Below are positions 20,362 through 31,800 of a stretch of DNA of 64,000 nt, piece by piece; the first letter of the stretch is position 1; each line of letters opens with the position of its first letter. The DNA lies in NCBI RefSeq assembly GCF_000006445.2, contig NC_006045.2:930001-994000 (forward strand). Reading direction: 5' to 3'. The position numbers were made by a program, and so were the translations under genes. The DNA comes from Debaryomyces hansenii CBS767. Taxonomy: Eukaryota; Ascomycota; Pichiomycetes; Serinales; Debaryomycetaceae. The notes under the pieces are model-generated. The model was not told where the DNA came from, did not search any database, and worked only from the letters and a program-made list of their open reading frames with translations.

Positions 20362-21741
20362 TTATAGAATCAGATGATATTGGCCAAAGTATTTATCAGA
20401 TTCAGAATCATAGACGCTAGAACTTTCAAATTCTTCGATGTGCTTATGTCTGTAATTAGAGTCAATATCATTTAAGTAGTCACTATCATTCAAATATTTT
20501 ATATTCTTCTTGTCGCTACTTATCAAACCACATGTTTGCATTTCATTTTCTAGTTCTTGAATTGATTCCGTAGTACAATAGTCGAATTGTCTTGGTTCTA
20601 TATCTGATTTGTTTGAGCAAAGGCTGTCAAGCCGCATAGTGTTTGAAACCATAGAATACTTATGGTATCTTCTTCTAAATGAATCTAGCTCACAGTTTGT
20701 ATAATTAGCCTTCGGTAATACAATGCTTCCATCTATATTATAAAATTCTGCAGCTTTTGTATTACTGAAAAATGCCTTACTGCTTGCAGCGAAATCATAG
20801 TTTGGGGATCTATTAGGAGACTCAAGAATTAAACTTCCTGTACTTCCACTTTCTATTGAATAGTTATTTTTCGAACTATTCAGAATGGTATCAGCAATGA
20901 AGATAGTTTTAACGAAAGGATTACTGTTATAGTGCACCTTAGAATTATTTATAACATCTTGTCCTGTCGGAAAAGCTGTTAAAGATAATGGTAAGCTTAA
21001 GGTTTTAAATGAACTCATGGAAGAAAGCCCATCTACTGAATAAATTTCATCTGTTAGAACATCACCATTACTATTTTCAGTATAGGAAATGCAAAAGTTA
21101 GTTGTTAAATAATCGCGAGAAGACGGATGTTCCAAATTTGCAACTGCGTCGGATGATGAAATAATAGATTCCTTCGATTTGAGGGCTACCACCGAACTAC
21201 AAATAGAAGTATTACTAGTGTCAATTGCACCACACTTATTCGTAGCTTCAGGATTGTATGTTGTTGTAGTAGTTTCTGTGGATTCGGAATCGTTGGATCC
21301 TGTCATACTGAGAGAGGTGAGACGAGAATTGTTTGTAGATTTGGTTATATGAGACGTCAAAAATCTGAATAATCCCCTATTTTCCTTCGAGCATTGGGTA
21401 TTTCTCTCATTACTATGTGTTTCTTTGCTAGAGACTTCATTGGAAATATTTGACTCAATTGGAAATATGATTTCTATGAGATCCTCTTTTTTTTTAATTA
21501 GTTTCTTTCGAGTATCACTTAATCTTTTTGATGACACTGCACTGCTTAAATTATTTAAAGCCGAAATAATTTGGTTATTCGTCAAATCCTCTGTCTCTTT
21601 CCTTTCCTTTAGTAGTTTTGATTCCGATTGTTCTTTTTGTTTTTGCAATTTTATAAATTCTTCTTCCTTCAAATAGACATACGGATTTCTAAAAGGGGGA
21701 TCTTTGTGAATGGCATGAGCGAAAAGTTTGCAAAAGTGCAT
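20362..21741 (-). CDS. Unrecognised 459-aa Ser/Asn-rich protein
   Basis: ATG at 21741. The first 60 residues are the most structured part: MHFCKLFAHAIHKDPPFRNP, then a Lys/Glu/Gln-rich probable coiled coil (about 25-60, KLQKQKEQSESKLLKER) and a second basic helix near 75-90. The remainder is low in hydrophobic clusters and rich in Ser, Thr, Asn and acidic residues, as in intrinsically disordered regulatory proteins. The C-terminus (SESDKYFGQYHLIL) is short and acidic. No transmembrane segment or known domain was seen. I cannot name a homologue. It lies alone between tRNA-Val and a small membrane-protein frame, and faces ADE12 divergently at a distance. A clade-restricted regulatory protein is a guess. 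Confidence 0.7.
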   Translation of the reverse strand: MHFCKLFAHAIHKDPPFRNPYVYLKEEEFIKLQKQKEQSESKLLKERKETEDLTNNQIISALNNLSSAVSSKRLSDTRKKLIKKKEDLIEIIFPIESNISNEVSSKETHSNERNTQCSKENRGLFRFLTSHITKSTNNSRLTSLSMTGSNDSESTETTTTTYNPEATNKCGAIDTSNTSICSSVVALKSKESIISSSDAVANLEHPSSRDYLTTNFCISYTENSNGDVLTDEIYSVDGLSSMSSFKTLSLPLSLTAFPTGQDVINNSKVHYNSNPFVKTIFIADTILNSSKNNYSIESGSTGSLILESPNRSPNYDFAASSKAFFSNTKAAEFYNIDGSIVLPKANYTNCELDSFRRRYHKYSMVSNTMRLDSLCSNKSDIEPRQFDYCTTESIQELENEMQTCGLISSDKKNIKYLNDSDYLNDIDSNYRHKHIEEFESSSVYDSESDKYFGQYHLIL

Positions 21742-21813
21742 TTTAAATTACAATTATAAGTGTATGTTGTACCTAGAATATAGAAGACGTTTCATATAGT
21801 AAACAACCTGTAG

Positions 21814-22044
21814 TTATAATTTACAAGTACGTTTTGTATTGCGTTCTACCTTTCTTTGTGGTTGCGAAATGGTGAGAGCCGCAAGTAATACAAACAGGCT
21901 TAAAGTCAAAACTGTCTTGATTATCAACTTCTTAGAACCTAAAGAATTATTTTTTGGAATAAACCATGCAATATTACTCCTAACAAGTTTCGACAAAAGA
22001 ATAATTTTAGGTATAGAGTTGCTTTGTTCATAAAAAGGTTGCAT
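21814..22044 (-). CDS. Possible small membrane protein, 76 aa
   Basis: ATG at 22044. Residues about 42-60 form one transmembrane segment (IIKTVLTLSLFVLLAALTI) between basic flanks (LGSKK and QPQRKVERNTKR). A hydrophobic patch near residues 10-20 may be amphipathic. The gene-like feature is a clean topology with an ATG start; against it, the length is near the random expectation and I know no homologue. It lies 70 bp upstream of the gene ending at 20362, in the same direction, so it could also be leader sequence of that transcript. Confidence 0.35.
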   Translation of the reverse strand: MQPFYEQSNSIPKIILLSKLVRSNIAWFIPKNNSLGSKKLIIKTVLTLSLFVLLAALTISQPQRKVERNTKRTCKL

Positions 22045-22575
22045 TTTTGCATTTTTTACGTAAATTTAAAAATAATACAATCATCAAGCCTCTTCGAGAT
22101 GCTTCTCTACAACCCATATATATAGTATGTTAAACATCCCTACACAAGTAGTATACATTCTTCTACGTTCAACTACACTAAATTATATTCCGTGACGTAT
22201 TACCTAATGTATATAATTGAGGATTCATAATTTTTGACACCGGAGTCCTAAAGAGTGGTATTTGGGAGCTCACAACATGAAAGAGACCTAAATCTGAAAA
22301 TAATATATCCATAGTATGTAAATCGATATTTGTTAAGAGCTACATAAGTTTTCAGAGTCAATTAATCGACTATCCATTTTCTTATTATGAATGATTCATA
22401 ATTCTCACTCTGAAATCTCAAATTTTCGTTGGTGAACGAGACTTAATAGATTTTTCTACTTTTCAATTTTTTTTTTTTTTTTGATTTTCTTTTGTTTTAA
22501 CGGGACTTTATTGTTAATCATTCAAAGTCTTTGTTCTTAAAGGTTATTTAATTTTACTAAATTAAACAAGCAAAC
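22045..22575. promoter_or_regulatory. ADE12 upstream region: GAGTCA site and 16-T tract
   Basis: About 530 bp without a supported gene. GAGTCA (TGACTC on the minus strand) at 22355-22360 is a Gcn4/Bas1-type core, about 216 bp upstream of the ADE12 ATG. A 16-T run occupies 22467-22482, a typical nucleosome-depleting promoter element. Regulation by purine or amino-acid supply is an inference from the core motif only. Confidence 0.4.
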
Positions 22576-23865
22576 ATGTGTGACGTTGTCTTAGGATCCC
22601 AATGGGGAGATGAAGGTAAAGGGAAATTAGTTGACGTATTATGTGATGAAGTTGATGTTTGTGCCAGATGCCAAGGTGGTAATAATGCTGGCCATACTAT
22701 TGTAGTTGGTGATACCAAATATGATTTCCACATGTTACCATCAGGATTAGTTAACCCTAAATGTTTGAACTTGGTTGGTTCGGGTGTTGTTATCCACGTT
22801 CCTTCACTTTTTGAAGAATTAGAAAACTTGGAAAAGAAGGGATTACACTGTCGTGATAGATTGTTTATTTCTTCGAGGGCTCACTTAGTCTTCGACTTCC
22901 ATCAAAGAACGGATAAGTTAAAAGAAGCGGAATTATCGGAAAATAAAAAATCTATTGGTACAACTGGTAAGGGTATTGGTCCAACTTATTCTACCAAGGC
23001 TTCCAGGTCTGGTATTAGAGTCCACCACTTGGTGTCTGAAGAACCAGAATCTTGGGAAGAATTCAAAACGAGATACCATCGTTTAGTAGACTCTAGATTC
23101 AAAAGATACGGTAATTTTGAATATGATACCGAAGCCGAATTAGCCAAGTACGAGAAATACAGAGAGTTACTTAAGGGCCATGTCGTTGACTCAATTGATT
23201 TTATGCATTCAGCAATTGCTCAAAACAAGAAAATTTTAGTCGAAGGTGCTAATGCTTTAATGTTGGATATTGATTTTGGTACTTATCCTTACGTTACTTC
23301 TTCTGCTACTGGTATTGGTGGTGTCTGTACTGGTTTAGGTATCCCTCCAAAAGCTATCAACAAAGTATATGGTGTTGTTAAGGCTTATACTACTAGAGTT
23401 GGTGAAGGTCCTTTCCCAACCGAACAATTGAATGAAGCTGGTAAAACTTTACAAGATATCGGTGCGGAATTTGGTGTCACCACCGGTAGAAAGAGAAGAT
23501 GTGGTTGGTTAGATTTAGTTGTCTTGAAATATTCAACTTTGATTAACGGATACACTTCCTTAAATATTACCAAGTTAGACGTCTTAGATACCTTCAAAGA
23601 AATCCAAATTGGTGTTTCGTATACTTATAAGGGTGAAAAATTGAATAGTTTCCCAGAAGATTTACATAAATTAGCTAAGGTTGATGTGGAGTATGTTACA
23701 TTACCTGGTTGGGAAGAGGATATCACCAAGATTAAGAACTATAACGATTTACCAGAGAATGCTAAGAAATATTTGAAATATATTGAAGATTATTTGAATG
23801 TTCCAATTCAATGGGTTGGTACCGGTCCATCGCGTGACTCAATGTTAGTAAAAGACCTTAATTAG
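22576..23865 (+). CDS. ADE12: Adenylosuccinate synthetase
   Basis: 429 aa from ATG 22576 (S. cerevisiae Ade12 is 433). All family hallmarks are present: the GTP loop [14 protein letters not shown] (residues 7-20), NNAGHT near 37 with the catalytic His, [20 protein letters not shown], the IMP-site loop [20 protein letters not shown], and the late motif [12 protein letters not shown]. It converts IMP and aspartate to adenylosuccinate with GTP, the first committed step to AMP. The upstream poly(T) tract and TGACTC core suit a well-expressed biosynthetic gene. No oddities. Confidence 0.97.
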
Positions 23866-24006
23866 ATATAGGAAAATTGTTTAGTTCAAGTAGATGTTAA
23901 TTTGACGTTTTTATATTATTGCAAGTGTTTTAACCAGAATGTGATTATCGCGAGAATTTCAATTTTTTTAATTCCTTTTGTATGAACTGAGCTATATTGT
24001 ACAATA

Positions 24007-25761
24007 ATGTCATCAAAAACCAATGTTGGTGAATCTCAAAGGCTCAATGGTCTCCAAATAGGACTAATTGCTTTAAATGTACTATTAAGAGTTTACGCAG
24101 CATTTTTTATGATAATATCCGACTGTGATGAAACATTTAATTATTGGGAACCTTTGAATCTATTGATCAGAGGATTTGGTAAACAAACATGGGAATATTC
24201 GCCTGATTATGCCATAAGATCCTACACATATTTGATACCATATGTTATCGTTACATATCCTATTAAGGTGTTTGAAAAATTTGTCAATATTCCTTCATAC
24301 TATCAATTTTATTGGATTCGTCTTATTGCATTATGTGGGTTTACATGTTTCACCGAATTGAGATTATTCTATTCGATAAATTCAAGTTTAAACCGTAAGG
24401 TTGGAAATTGGTTCTTATTCTTATCTTCCATAGCTCCAGGCATGTCACATGCTGGTGTTGCATTATTACCATCTTCGTTTGCTATGAATTGTGTTACTAT
24501 GGCCACAGCAAATTCGTTGTCAGCAATTTCAGAAAATAGTGCTAACTACAGTGTACAGGCTATAATTTGGTTCTTAGTAGGGGGGATAGTCGGCTGGCCA
24601 TTCGCTCTTGCATTAGGTCTACCATTTGGATTATTTATTTTGATTCAAAATATTAAAAGATTCAATGTACTCTTTTCTATCATTAAAGGATGCATTGCTG
24701 GTTTGGTATCTACTTTAATAATCAGTACTGCTATTGATTCGTGGTTTTACCAAAAACTTGATCTAGTTCCCTTGAATATTGTCTTATACAACGTATTTGG
24801 CGAACAGGGGGAAGGCCCTGAAATCTTTGGAGTTGAACCATTTCACTACTATATCTTAAATTTATTGGTGAATTTTAATGTAGTGGCTATATTAGGCTAC
24901 GTTGGGTTGGTGATGAATGTTGTACTTTTTGGGGAAAAAAATAGGTACAAAGTATTGATAACTGTAAGTCTTCCGCTTCTTATTTGGTCATTAATATTTG
25001 GTAGTCAACCCCATAAAGAGGAGAGATTTTTATACCCAGTATATCCATTATTGATTTTAAGCAGTTCATTATTATTGACTCTTATCTTCCCCATGGTTAC
25101 TTTTGTTTCGAAAGGAATAGCAGCAAATAAGATTAATTCTAAACATATTGAGAAGTTGGTTCAACTATTATTTGCCTTCTCAGTTGGTATGGTATCTATA
25201 TTGCGCATCATTAATTTAGTGGAAAATTATAGTACTCCATTATCTGTGCATAGAGAAATATCAACCTTACCTGTATCAAATATATCAGTCAATGTATGTA
25301 CCGGGCGTGAATGGTACCACTTTCCAAACTCGTTTTTCTTGCCAGACAATTATCGTTTGAAATTTATTAGAAGTGGATTTGATGGCTTATTACCTGGTGA
25401 CTTCTTAGAGGGAGCTAGCTTAAAAGCTAGTACTTCTTCTATTCCACCTAATATGAATAACAAAAACCAATATTCAGATGATAAGGTAATTGATTTTGAC
25501 GAGTGCTCCTATTATATAGATAACTCTCAAGCCGCAAATCTTGAAGTTGGTGAGCCAAATATCGTTGAAAGAAGTGGTAAAGAATTAAAGGTGAACAAAG
25601 GTTGGTCCGTGGTACAATGCCAGAATATTATTAATCCTAGTGGCACCAGTTCAGGAATAGGTAAATTGCTCTGGATCCCAGAGTACGTTAGATCTCTAAT
25701 CCCTTACAACGTTGACTATATGGACTATTGCTTAGTGGAAAGAAAAAAGAATATTGTGTAG
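24007..25761 (+). CDS. ALG9: Dolichol-linked oligosaccharide alpha-1,2-mannosyltransferase
   Basis: 584 aa from ATG 24007 (S. cerevisiae Alg9 is 555). The luminal-loop catalytic motif of GT22 mannosyltransferases is present near residues 37-50 (SDCDETFNYWEPLN), with the Alg9-type follow-up GFGKQTWEYSPDYAIRSYTY. About ten hydrophobic segments span the ER membrane, and the conserved HKEERFLYPVYPL motif lies near residue 338. The last about 150 residues form a luminal hydrophilic domain. Alg9 adds the seventh and ninth mannoses to dolichol-PP-linked glycan. Other GT22 enzymes (Alg12, Smp3, Gpi10) have different contexts around DE, so Alg9 is preferred. Confidence 0.92.
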   Translation: MSSKTNVGESQRLNGLQIGLIALNVLLRVYAAFFMIISDCDETFNYWEPLNLLIRGFGKQTWEYSPDYAIRSYTYLIPYVIVTYPIKVFEKFVNIPSYYQFYWIRLIALCGFTCFTELRLFYSINSSLNRKVGNWFLFLSSIAPGMSHAGVALLPSSFAMNCVTMATANSLSAISENSANYSVQAIIWFLVGGIVGWPFALALGLPFGLFILIQNIKRFNVLFSIIKGCIAGLVSTLIISTAIDSWFYQKLDLVPLNIVLYNVFGEQGEGPEIFGVEPFHYYILNLLVNFNVVAILGYVGLVMNVVLFGEKNRYKVLITVSLPLLIWSLIFGSQPHKEERFLYPVYPLLILSSSLLLTLIFPMVTFVSKGIAANKINSKHIEKLVQLLFAFSVGMVSILRIINLVENYSTPLSVHREISTLPVSNISVNVCTGREWYHFPNSFFLPDNYRLKFIRSGFDGLLPGDFLEGASLKASTSSIPPNMNNKNQYSDDKVIDFDECSYYIDNSQAANLEVGEPNIVERSGKELKVNKGWSVVQCQNIINPSGTSSGIGKLLWIPEYVRSLIPYNVDYMDYCLVERKKNIV

Positions 25762-26046
25762 AAATTACATACCTAGAATTAATATTACTGATATATTAAA
25801 TTTAGAACAAAATAAATATATAAAAGTAAACTATAAATAGATGCACATGTATAAAAAGGCAAATAGAAAGTTTATCATGTTTATTCGTTTACTCTTAGGC
25901 TTTGTTAATTTCAGTTTTTATTATTTCATTAAAAACATTCATTATTATAACATAGATTTTGATTCGTCTAAATTCACTCTTGAGTAAAATCTACCCTTGT
26001 CTCTAAATAACGTCAATGAAGTGATTAGATCTTACGTGTTAATTAG

Positions 26047-26487
26047 TTAAAATTCATCATCAAAATAGTTGTTTAAAACCTTTCTCGATTTGGCGAAACC
26101 ATCTCTGGCCTTATTTAATGCATCCTCGATCAACTTAATCCAAAATTCGTCATCCTTCTGGTCATCATTGTCCTTTAATTTAAAATTATCAAAGTTAACC
26201 TTATGACCGTAATTTTGGATCCTTTCACACTGAGATGAAATCTTTTCCAACCCTAACGCAGCAGCCGATCCCTTCAAGTAATGGCCTAATCCTGAAATTT
26301 TGTCGAAATTCTTAGTTTTCAAATTCTCATCAATTTCTTTAAATGTTTCTAACACTTGATCAACGAAGGTTTGAAATAATGATTTGGAAAATCCTTCTTC
26401 ATCTTCATCCATGGCCACTAATTCGGAGAAAACAGACCACTCAATTAACCCTGAATCTTGTAATTCCTTTGTTTTTGCTTCTGACAT
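26047..26487 (-). CDS. YPD1: Histidine phosphotransfer protein of the osmosensing phosphorelay
   Basis: 146 aa with ATG at 26487. The HPt helix motif GHYLKGSAAALGL carries the phospho-accepting His69. The surrounding helices (LFQTFVDQVLETFKEID before it, KISSQCERIQNYG after it) fit the four-helix bundle of Ypd1. The protein passes phosphate from the hybrid sensor kinase Sln1 to the response regulators Ssk1 and Skn7, gating the Hog1 pathway. An acidic run at 27-31 matches the acidic N-terminal part of fungal Ypd1. Convergent with ALG9, 285 bp apart. In a halotolerant genus this pathway is of physiological interest, but nothing here is unusual. Confidence 0.95.
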   Translation of the reverse strand: MSEAKTKELQDSGLIEWSVFSELVAMDEDEEGFSKSLFQTFVDQVLETFKEIDENLKTKNFDKISGLGHYLKGSAAALGLEKISSQCERIQNYGHKVNFDNFKLKDNDDQKDDEFWIKLIEDALNKARDGFAKSRKVLNNYFDDEF

Positions 26488-26857
26488 TATATTCTTAAAC
26501 GATTGATATATGGTACGTATTTAACGTATTTGTTGCTATTCTATAGTTATAAATTAAAAACTTGTGTCTATGTCTTATATTCAAGCTGATTTCTAATACT
26601 TTTTGATTCTTAAATCCTAGTATATAACTAATAATCACCCAATTACAGAATTTCTAATTAAGGTCCGATAAATTGAAAATCACAACAGCTTGAATGTATT
26701 CAATATAAAGGACGATGAATAAGTTATAGTATTTCTTCTTATACTTGTTCTCAACAACCCTGTTCAAAATTACAACAGTTAATTCTCATTCTCGAAACTT
26801 TTCAAACTACGTCATAACTTACACAAAGAAAAATATTCTAGACTTAATCTCTATAAT
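26488..26857. other. Intergenic, 370 bp, no gene seen
   Basis: The interval between the YPD1 start and the PHO13 stop, both minus strand. It must hold the YPD1 promoter and PHO13 terminator. I see no frame, RNA gene or recognisable operator. Confidence 0.4.
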
Positions 26858-27784
26858 CTATTTAAGTAGTTCGTATAAATCACCTAACTTATCAGCATAA
26901 TGTGTAGGAGCAGTAGATGTACTTTGGGATAAAACAGCCTGTTCACTTTCAATGCCGGTTAAAACAAGTAAAGTGTCAAGCCCCCCATCTCTTCCAAATT
27001 TCATATCAGTATTCAATCTATCACCGATCATTAGACCTCTAGATGGGTTCGAAGATAAACCTGGATAATCGGCTTTGATAGAATTCATCATAGATTGATT
27101 TGGCTTACCACAGATCGCGTCTGGTTGTCTACCACTGGCAAATGCTACTGTTTCTATGATTGACCCTGCCCCAATTAATAATTTGCCCTTCATTGGAAAC
27201 GTAGAGTCAATATTTGTTGCAATAAACGGTATAGATTTATTGTCCTTTAACAAATATTGCATAGTTATGGATAGCTTCAAATAATTCAAATTGAAAGTTA
27301 AACCAGTAACCACCGCTCCTACATCATCATCAAGTTCGGTTAACAATGGGTGATCGTGGTCGAAATGTACTCCATGTTCTACCAAGGTTGGATCGGTACC
27401 TCCAATTGTGGTGTAGCCTAATTCGTGTAATTCACGTTCAATGCCTTCTTCACCCAAAACCCAAATCTTCTTATTTTTTGGCAATTTTAAAATCTTATCG
27501 ATGTAAACCGCAGAAGCATATGATGATCCAAAAACTTCACTTTTGGTAATTCCCAGAACCCCAAGTTTATCAAATTTACTTAAATAAGCGTCTCGAGATT
27601 TGGTGGAATTGTTGGTCACAAATAATACTGTCTTATTAGCCTTTTTTAAGAGATCTAAAGTCTCACAAATATGTGGCAATAAATGATCTCCTAACCAAAG
27701 AACACCATCGCAATCGAATATAAAATAGTCATAATCGTCAATTATGGCCTGTGCCTGTTCTTTCGTAGTGATCTTTTTCGACAT
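26858..27784 (-). CDS. PHO13: HAD-family phosphatase Pho13 (2-phosphoglycolate phosphatase type)
   Basis: 308 aa from ATG 27784 (S. cerevisiae Pho13 is 312). HAD motif I, FIFDCDGVLWLGD, places the nucleophile at D24 and the acid at D26. Motif II is FVTNNSTKSRDAY near 54-66; the C2-type cap follows. Motif III/IV is the Lys in CGKPNQSM plus GLMIGDRLNTDMKFG near 250. The family removes toxic side products of glycolysis and the pentose pathway (phosphoglycolate, 4-phosphoerythronate). An E-box lies about 70 bp upstream of the start. No irregularity. Confidence 0.95.
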   Translation of the reverse strand: MSKKITTKEQAQAIIDDYDYFIFDCDGVLWLGDHLLPHICETLDLLKKANKTVLFVTNNSTKSRDAYLSKFDKLGVLGITKSEVFGSSYASAVYIDKILKLPKNKKIWVLGEEGIERELHELGYTTIGGTDPTLVEHGVHFDHDHPLLTELDDDVGAVVTGLTFNLNYLKLSITMQYLLKDNKSIPFIATNIDSTFPMKGKLLIGAGSIIETVAFASGRQPDAICGKPNQSMMNSIKADYPGLSSNPSRGLMIGDRLNTDMKFGRDGGLDTLLVLTGIESEQAVLSQSTSTAPTHYADKLGDLYELLK

Positions 27785-27852
27785 TTGTCTTTATGGGTCA
27801 TATGGGTAGTACTACTTTGTCAAAATTGTTGATCTTTTTATATCAGTAAGCA

Positions 27853-27858
27853 CACGTG
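27853..27858. promoter_or_regulatory. CACGTG E-box upstream of PHO13
   Basis: ACACGTGATA lies about 70 bp upstream of the PHO13 start. The core is shared by Pho4 and Cbf1; the TGAT flank is more Cbf1-like. The rest of the 425-bp gap up to 28209 shows no gene. Confidence 0.3.
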
Positions 27859-28209
27859 ATAACTAATCATATCAATGGGTTACTCATACCCATGATATCA
27901 TGGAGAAGTAATAGCTATATACTTTCATAAAGTCGTAACCTGCTGAAAAAGTACAAGAAAAGAATACGTAACAAATAAGCTATATTATATTATAAATTGG
28001 AGTGTATGAAAGTATGAAAGAGAGAAAAAAATGACTTGGGTTTTATATACTATTTAAGAAGCAGTAGAGTACATATCTCAAAATTTCTTTATGATGTCAG
28101 GAGCTTGATAGAATCAATTGTGGAACTGTTGAGTATTCCTTCATTCGGTAGAATCTACCATCTACTATTTGGACTCATTACAAGCTAGAATATGTGATTC
28201 CCTAAAAAA

Positions 28210-28596
28210 CTAACGTTCTGAAGGATGAACACCAGCAGTAAATCTTGGGAAACGGAATTTGGACTTATCATGGTATAACTCTTCATCAAATTTGGCCTTC
28301 TTTTCTGGGGACATGGTTTCTCTAACAAGTTCTTGTCTTGCCTTTTCAGAGTAATATCTTCTAGCAACATTTCTATCTTCCTCGGCCAATAATAATGGTT
28401 CTAAGTGGAAACGTGCCCACTGTCTTTCTCTTGCCAATTCACGTTGTTCATCAACACCCTTGTAATATTTATAAAATCCAAATGCCATTAATCCAGTAAA
28501 TCCCCAGAAATAAATAGCCGGTCTAAACCCTCTGGATGGAAGATTTCTTTTCCATTGAACAGGCTCGTAGCCTCCAATAGGTGGTAAATCTTGCAT
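28210..28596 (-). CDS. Complex I accessory subunit, GRIM-19/NDUFA13 homologue
   Basis: 128 aa with ATG at 28596. The N-terminus (MQDLPPIGGYEPVQWKRNLP) carries the family's QDxPPxGGY...KRNLPxRG signature. A single membrane helix follows (about 26-43), then a long charged helical stretch (LARERQWARFHLEPLLLAEEDR) as in NDUFA13. The subunit sits across the inner membrane in the proton-pumping arm of NADH:ubiquinone oxidoreductase. Its presence shows that this yeast has respiratory complex I, unlike Saccharomyces. Same strand as FUN12, 270 bp downstream of it in the transcription direction. Confidence 0.9.
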   Translation of the reverse strand: MQDLPPIGGYEPVQWKRNLPSRGFRPAIYFWGFTGLMAFGFYKYYKGVDEQRELARERQWARFHLEPLLLAEEDRNVARRYYSEKARQELVRETMSPEKKAKFDEELYHDKSKFRFPRFTAGVHPSER

Positions 28597-28866
28597 GGTT
28601 AATTAATATTCAATGTAAATTAAGCAGTATCGATAGTATTTCAATATAGTTTTGAAGCTAGAAAAATTGATTTCGAGTAACTTCATTGGGTATTCGATAG
28701 ACTTCCTAATTAGGAAGTAACTGTATTAAACCTGTTCATTGGTTTGCGCGCTCTATTTTTTCACTAATTGATATATTTATATTACTTTACGTTAGAGTCG
28801 TAGACATACATAATGATTCAACAAACTAAAATATAAAAGCAAACAGTACAAGGAAAGCATGTCAAA

Positions 28867-31800
28867 TCATTTTATATCGAAAACTGGTTTCAATTTTTTA
28901 ATTAAGACCCAGTCATCTCTGCTAACAGTCTCACGGAACGCAGGGTCCTTCAAAGTATCGATGGATCTACGAGAAATCAAAGAGTATAAGTTATCAGTTT
29001 CATCGAGATGACGGCCCCATGTAGGTTGAGCAGACGAAGGATTTTCTAATCTCATGGCAACACCGGCAGAAGTTTGTCCCTTCTTGACAATGTCAAGAGA
29101 TTTATGGTTAACTTCCAAAGATACCACTTTACCTAAGACCATGATATTTGGTGTTTTGGTAACAGGATCTTGACGAACGGCACAAATTGGAGTACCAATA
29201 CGAACAGCACCTTCAAGGACATCGACACCGATAATCATAGGGTTACGTTTGTTAATGATTTGAATAGTCTTCAATACACATGGCAAAACGGCATATTCCA
29301 AGAATTCTTTACGACGAGCTTCTAATAATTTTTCTTGGTAGGCAGTGAACTGATCGAACAAGTGATAGATAATGTCAGCATTGAAAATTTTGATATTTTG
29401 TTCGGTGGCGTATTGTTCAGCTTCCTTGTCGACCTTAACATCGAAACACAACATGACCGCATACTCAGGTGCCTTCTCTAACATAGTACTTGCCTTCATA
29501 ATATCTCTTTTGTAGACTGGACCCAAACCTATAGACATAACTGGAATTTTCAGATCCTTTAAGAAATCTAATAAAGCTTCTAACGAACCTAATGTAGATG
29601 CTTGAACGACGACACCCTTTCCGGATGTATCAACAGAATCTAATAAACCTGTCAAATCGTCCATGACTTCTTCCATGATTTCTTCTTCATCATCATCTTC
29701 GCCAACGACTACCAAACGAGAACCAGCGACCGCTTTTTCTAAATCGTTTGCTGCAATCTTCACACCCAAAGCTGCCTTGACTTCCTTGTTGTGTACATAC
29801 TCAGATTTAATACGCAATTCACGGGATGGTGGTGGTGTTAACAAAGCTCTGATATTTGTACATATAGGACCATTCAAACCACATAATACAACACGATCTC
29901 CTTCTCTCAAAATACCATTAGACAAGACAACATCGATGGTGTATCCGAAACCTTCAACTACCTTAACTTCTAAAATAGTGGCTTCAACCTTACTCAAGTA
30001 CATCAATTGCTTAGACATTCTCTTCTGTGTTAATTCAAGCAATAACCATAATAAATCTGGAACACCTTCACCAGTAACCGCAGATGTTGGAACGATCGAA
30101 ACATATTTAGACATATTCTTGTTCTGGAAATATAATTCAGAATTCAATCCTTGCTCAGCCAATGCAACCTTAATTTGTTCATATCTATTTTGGAATTCTG
30201 CTTGAACAGATTTAGTTTGCTTAGCATAAGAATCACGGAAAGAGTTGTTTGGAATTTCCTTCCAGTCATATAATCTATCAATTTTATTTAATGCAACAAC
30301 AAAGGGGGCTTTTCTGTCTCTTAATAATCTGATTGATTCAAGTGTTTGTTGTTCTAAACCATGCATAATATCGATAACCAAGATAGCAATGTTACAAAGA
30401 GAAGAACCACGAGATCTTAAATTGGTGAAAGATTCGTGCCCAGGGGTATCAATAATCAACAACCCTGGAACATCAAATGTTTGCTTTTCATGTTGTGCCA
30501 TAACTGCTGTTTTTTGTTTGATAGAATCAACTGGGAAATATGTAGCACCGATTTGTTGTGTAATACCACCAGCTTCACCACCTTGAACATTAGTTTGACG
30601 AACCTTATCTAACAACTTGGTCTTACCAGTATCGACATGCCCTAAAATACAACAGATTGGAGAACGCAAATCACTTTGAACTGGAACGGACTGTTTGTTT
30701 TGGATTGCCAATTTCTGTGCTTCTTCCTTAGCCTTACGATCGGCCTCTTCCTTAGCCTTACGATCGGCTTCTTCTTTAACCTTACGCTCGGCTTCTTCCT
30801 TGGCCTTACGTTCGGCTTCTTCCTTGGTCTTACGTTCAGCCTCTGCTTTCTCGGCAGCTTTAGCTTCGTCATCTTCATCGTTTAAAGCAGCTTCCCAATC
30901 ATCAGCAATTGGCTCATCATCCTCTAAAGCCATCTTTTCCCAGTCTTCGACAATATCATCATCCCCACCTTTAGTTTCTTCTGTCTTATTTTGCGATTGC
31001 ACTTTATTGTGTTGAATAAATGTCTTAGGCTTGGTAGATTTTTTCTTACCGTAAACGATCTTCTTAGGCTTTGGAGCTTCGTCAGCGTTACCTTCTAAAC
31101 CAGGCACAGAAACATTTCCTTGTAATAATTGTTGACGACGACGTTCCTGTAACTTCTTCTCTTCTTTTTGTTTTTTAGTCAACAATTTACCTTCAGCCTT
31201 CAATTGCTCCTTTTTAGCTCTTTCCTTCTCTTTCTTCGCAGCTCTGTTGGCTTCTTGTTCAGCCTCCGCTTCGGCCACTTTTTTCTCCTCTTCGGCACGA
31301 CGTTCATCTTCTTCTTCATCAAGACGACGTTGCTCTTCTTCCAATTGCTTCTTCAATTCCAATTGACGCTTCAAGGCAGCAATACCAGCTGGTACTTTCT
31401 TGCCACCCTTCTTAGTCGATACCTTAGCTTCAGGTTCAGGAGTATTACCTTCTGCAGGTGAGGACGTTGTAGATGCTGCCGCAGCATTTTGCTTATTAGC
31501 TTCCTTGATTTGCTCCTTCTTGTCTGCTTGTTGAGCTTTCTTTATGGCTGCTTGTTCCTTCTTTTTTTGCTTTTCGGCCTCCTTCTTCAATTTTTCCTTC
31601 TCTTTCTTGGATAAAACCTTTGGTGCATCTTTTGGCTTGTTCTTTTCTTCCACTACCTTTTCAGCCTTCTTCTGTTTAGACTTACGGATAGAACTTAAGA
31701 AATCTCCCGAAACTTCATCTGCAGATGCTGTATCGGCGCCCTCAGGCGCTGGGGAAGTCACTTCTGACCCTTCCAATCCATTAGATTCACCGAATTCTTC

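Noticed and set aside
30695..31015. Ser/Ala-rich plus-strand frames opposite the FUN12 Lys/Glu region
   Set aside because: They are complements of repetitive AAG/GAA codons in a well-supported gene.
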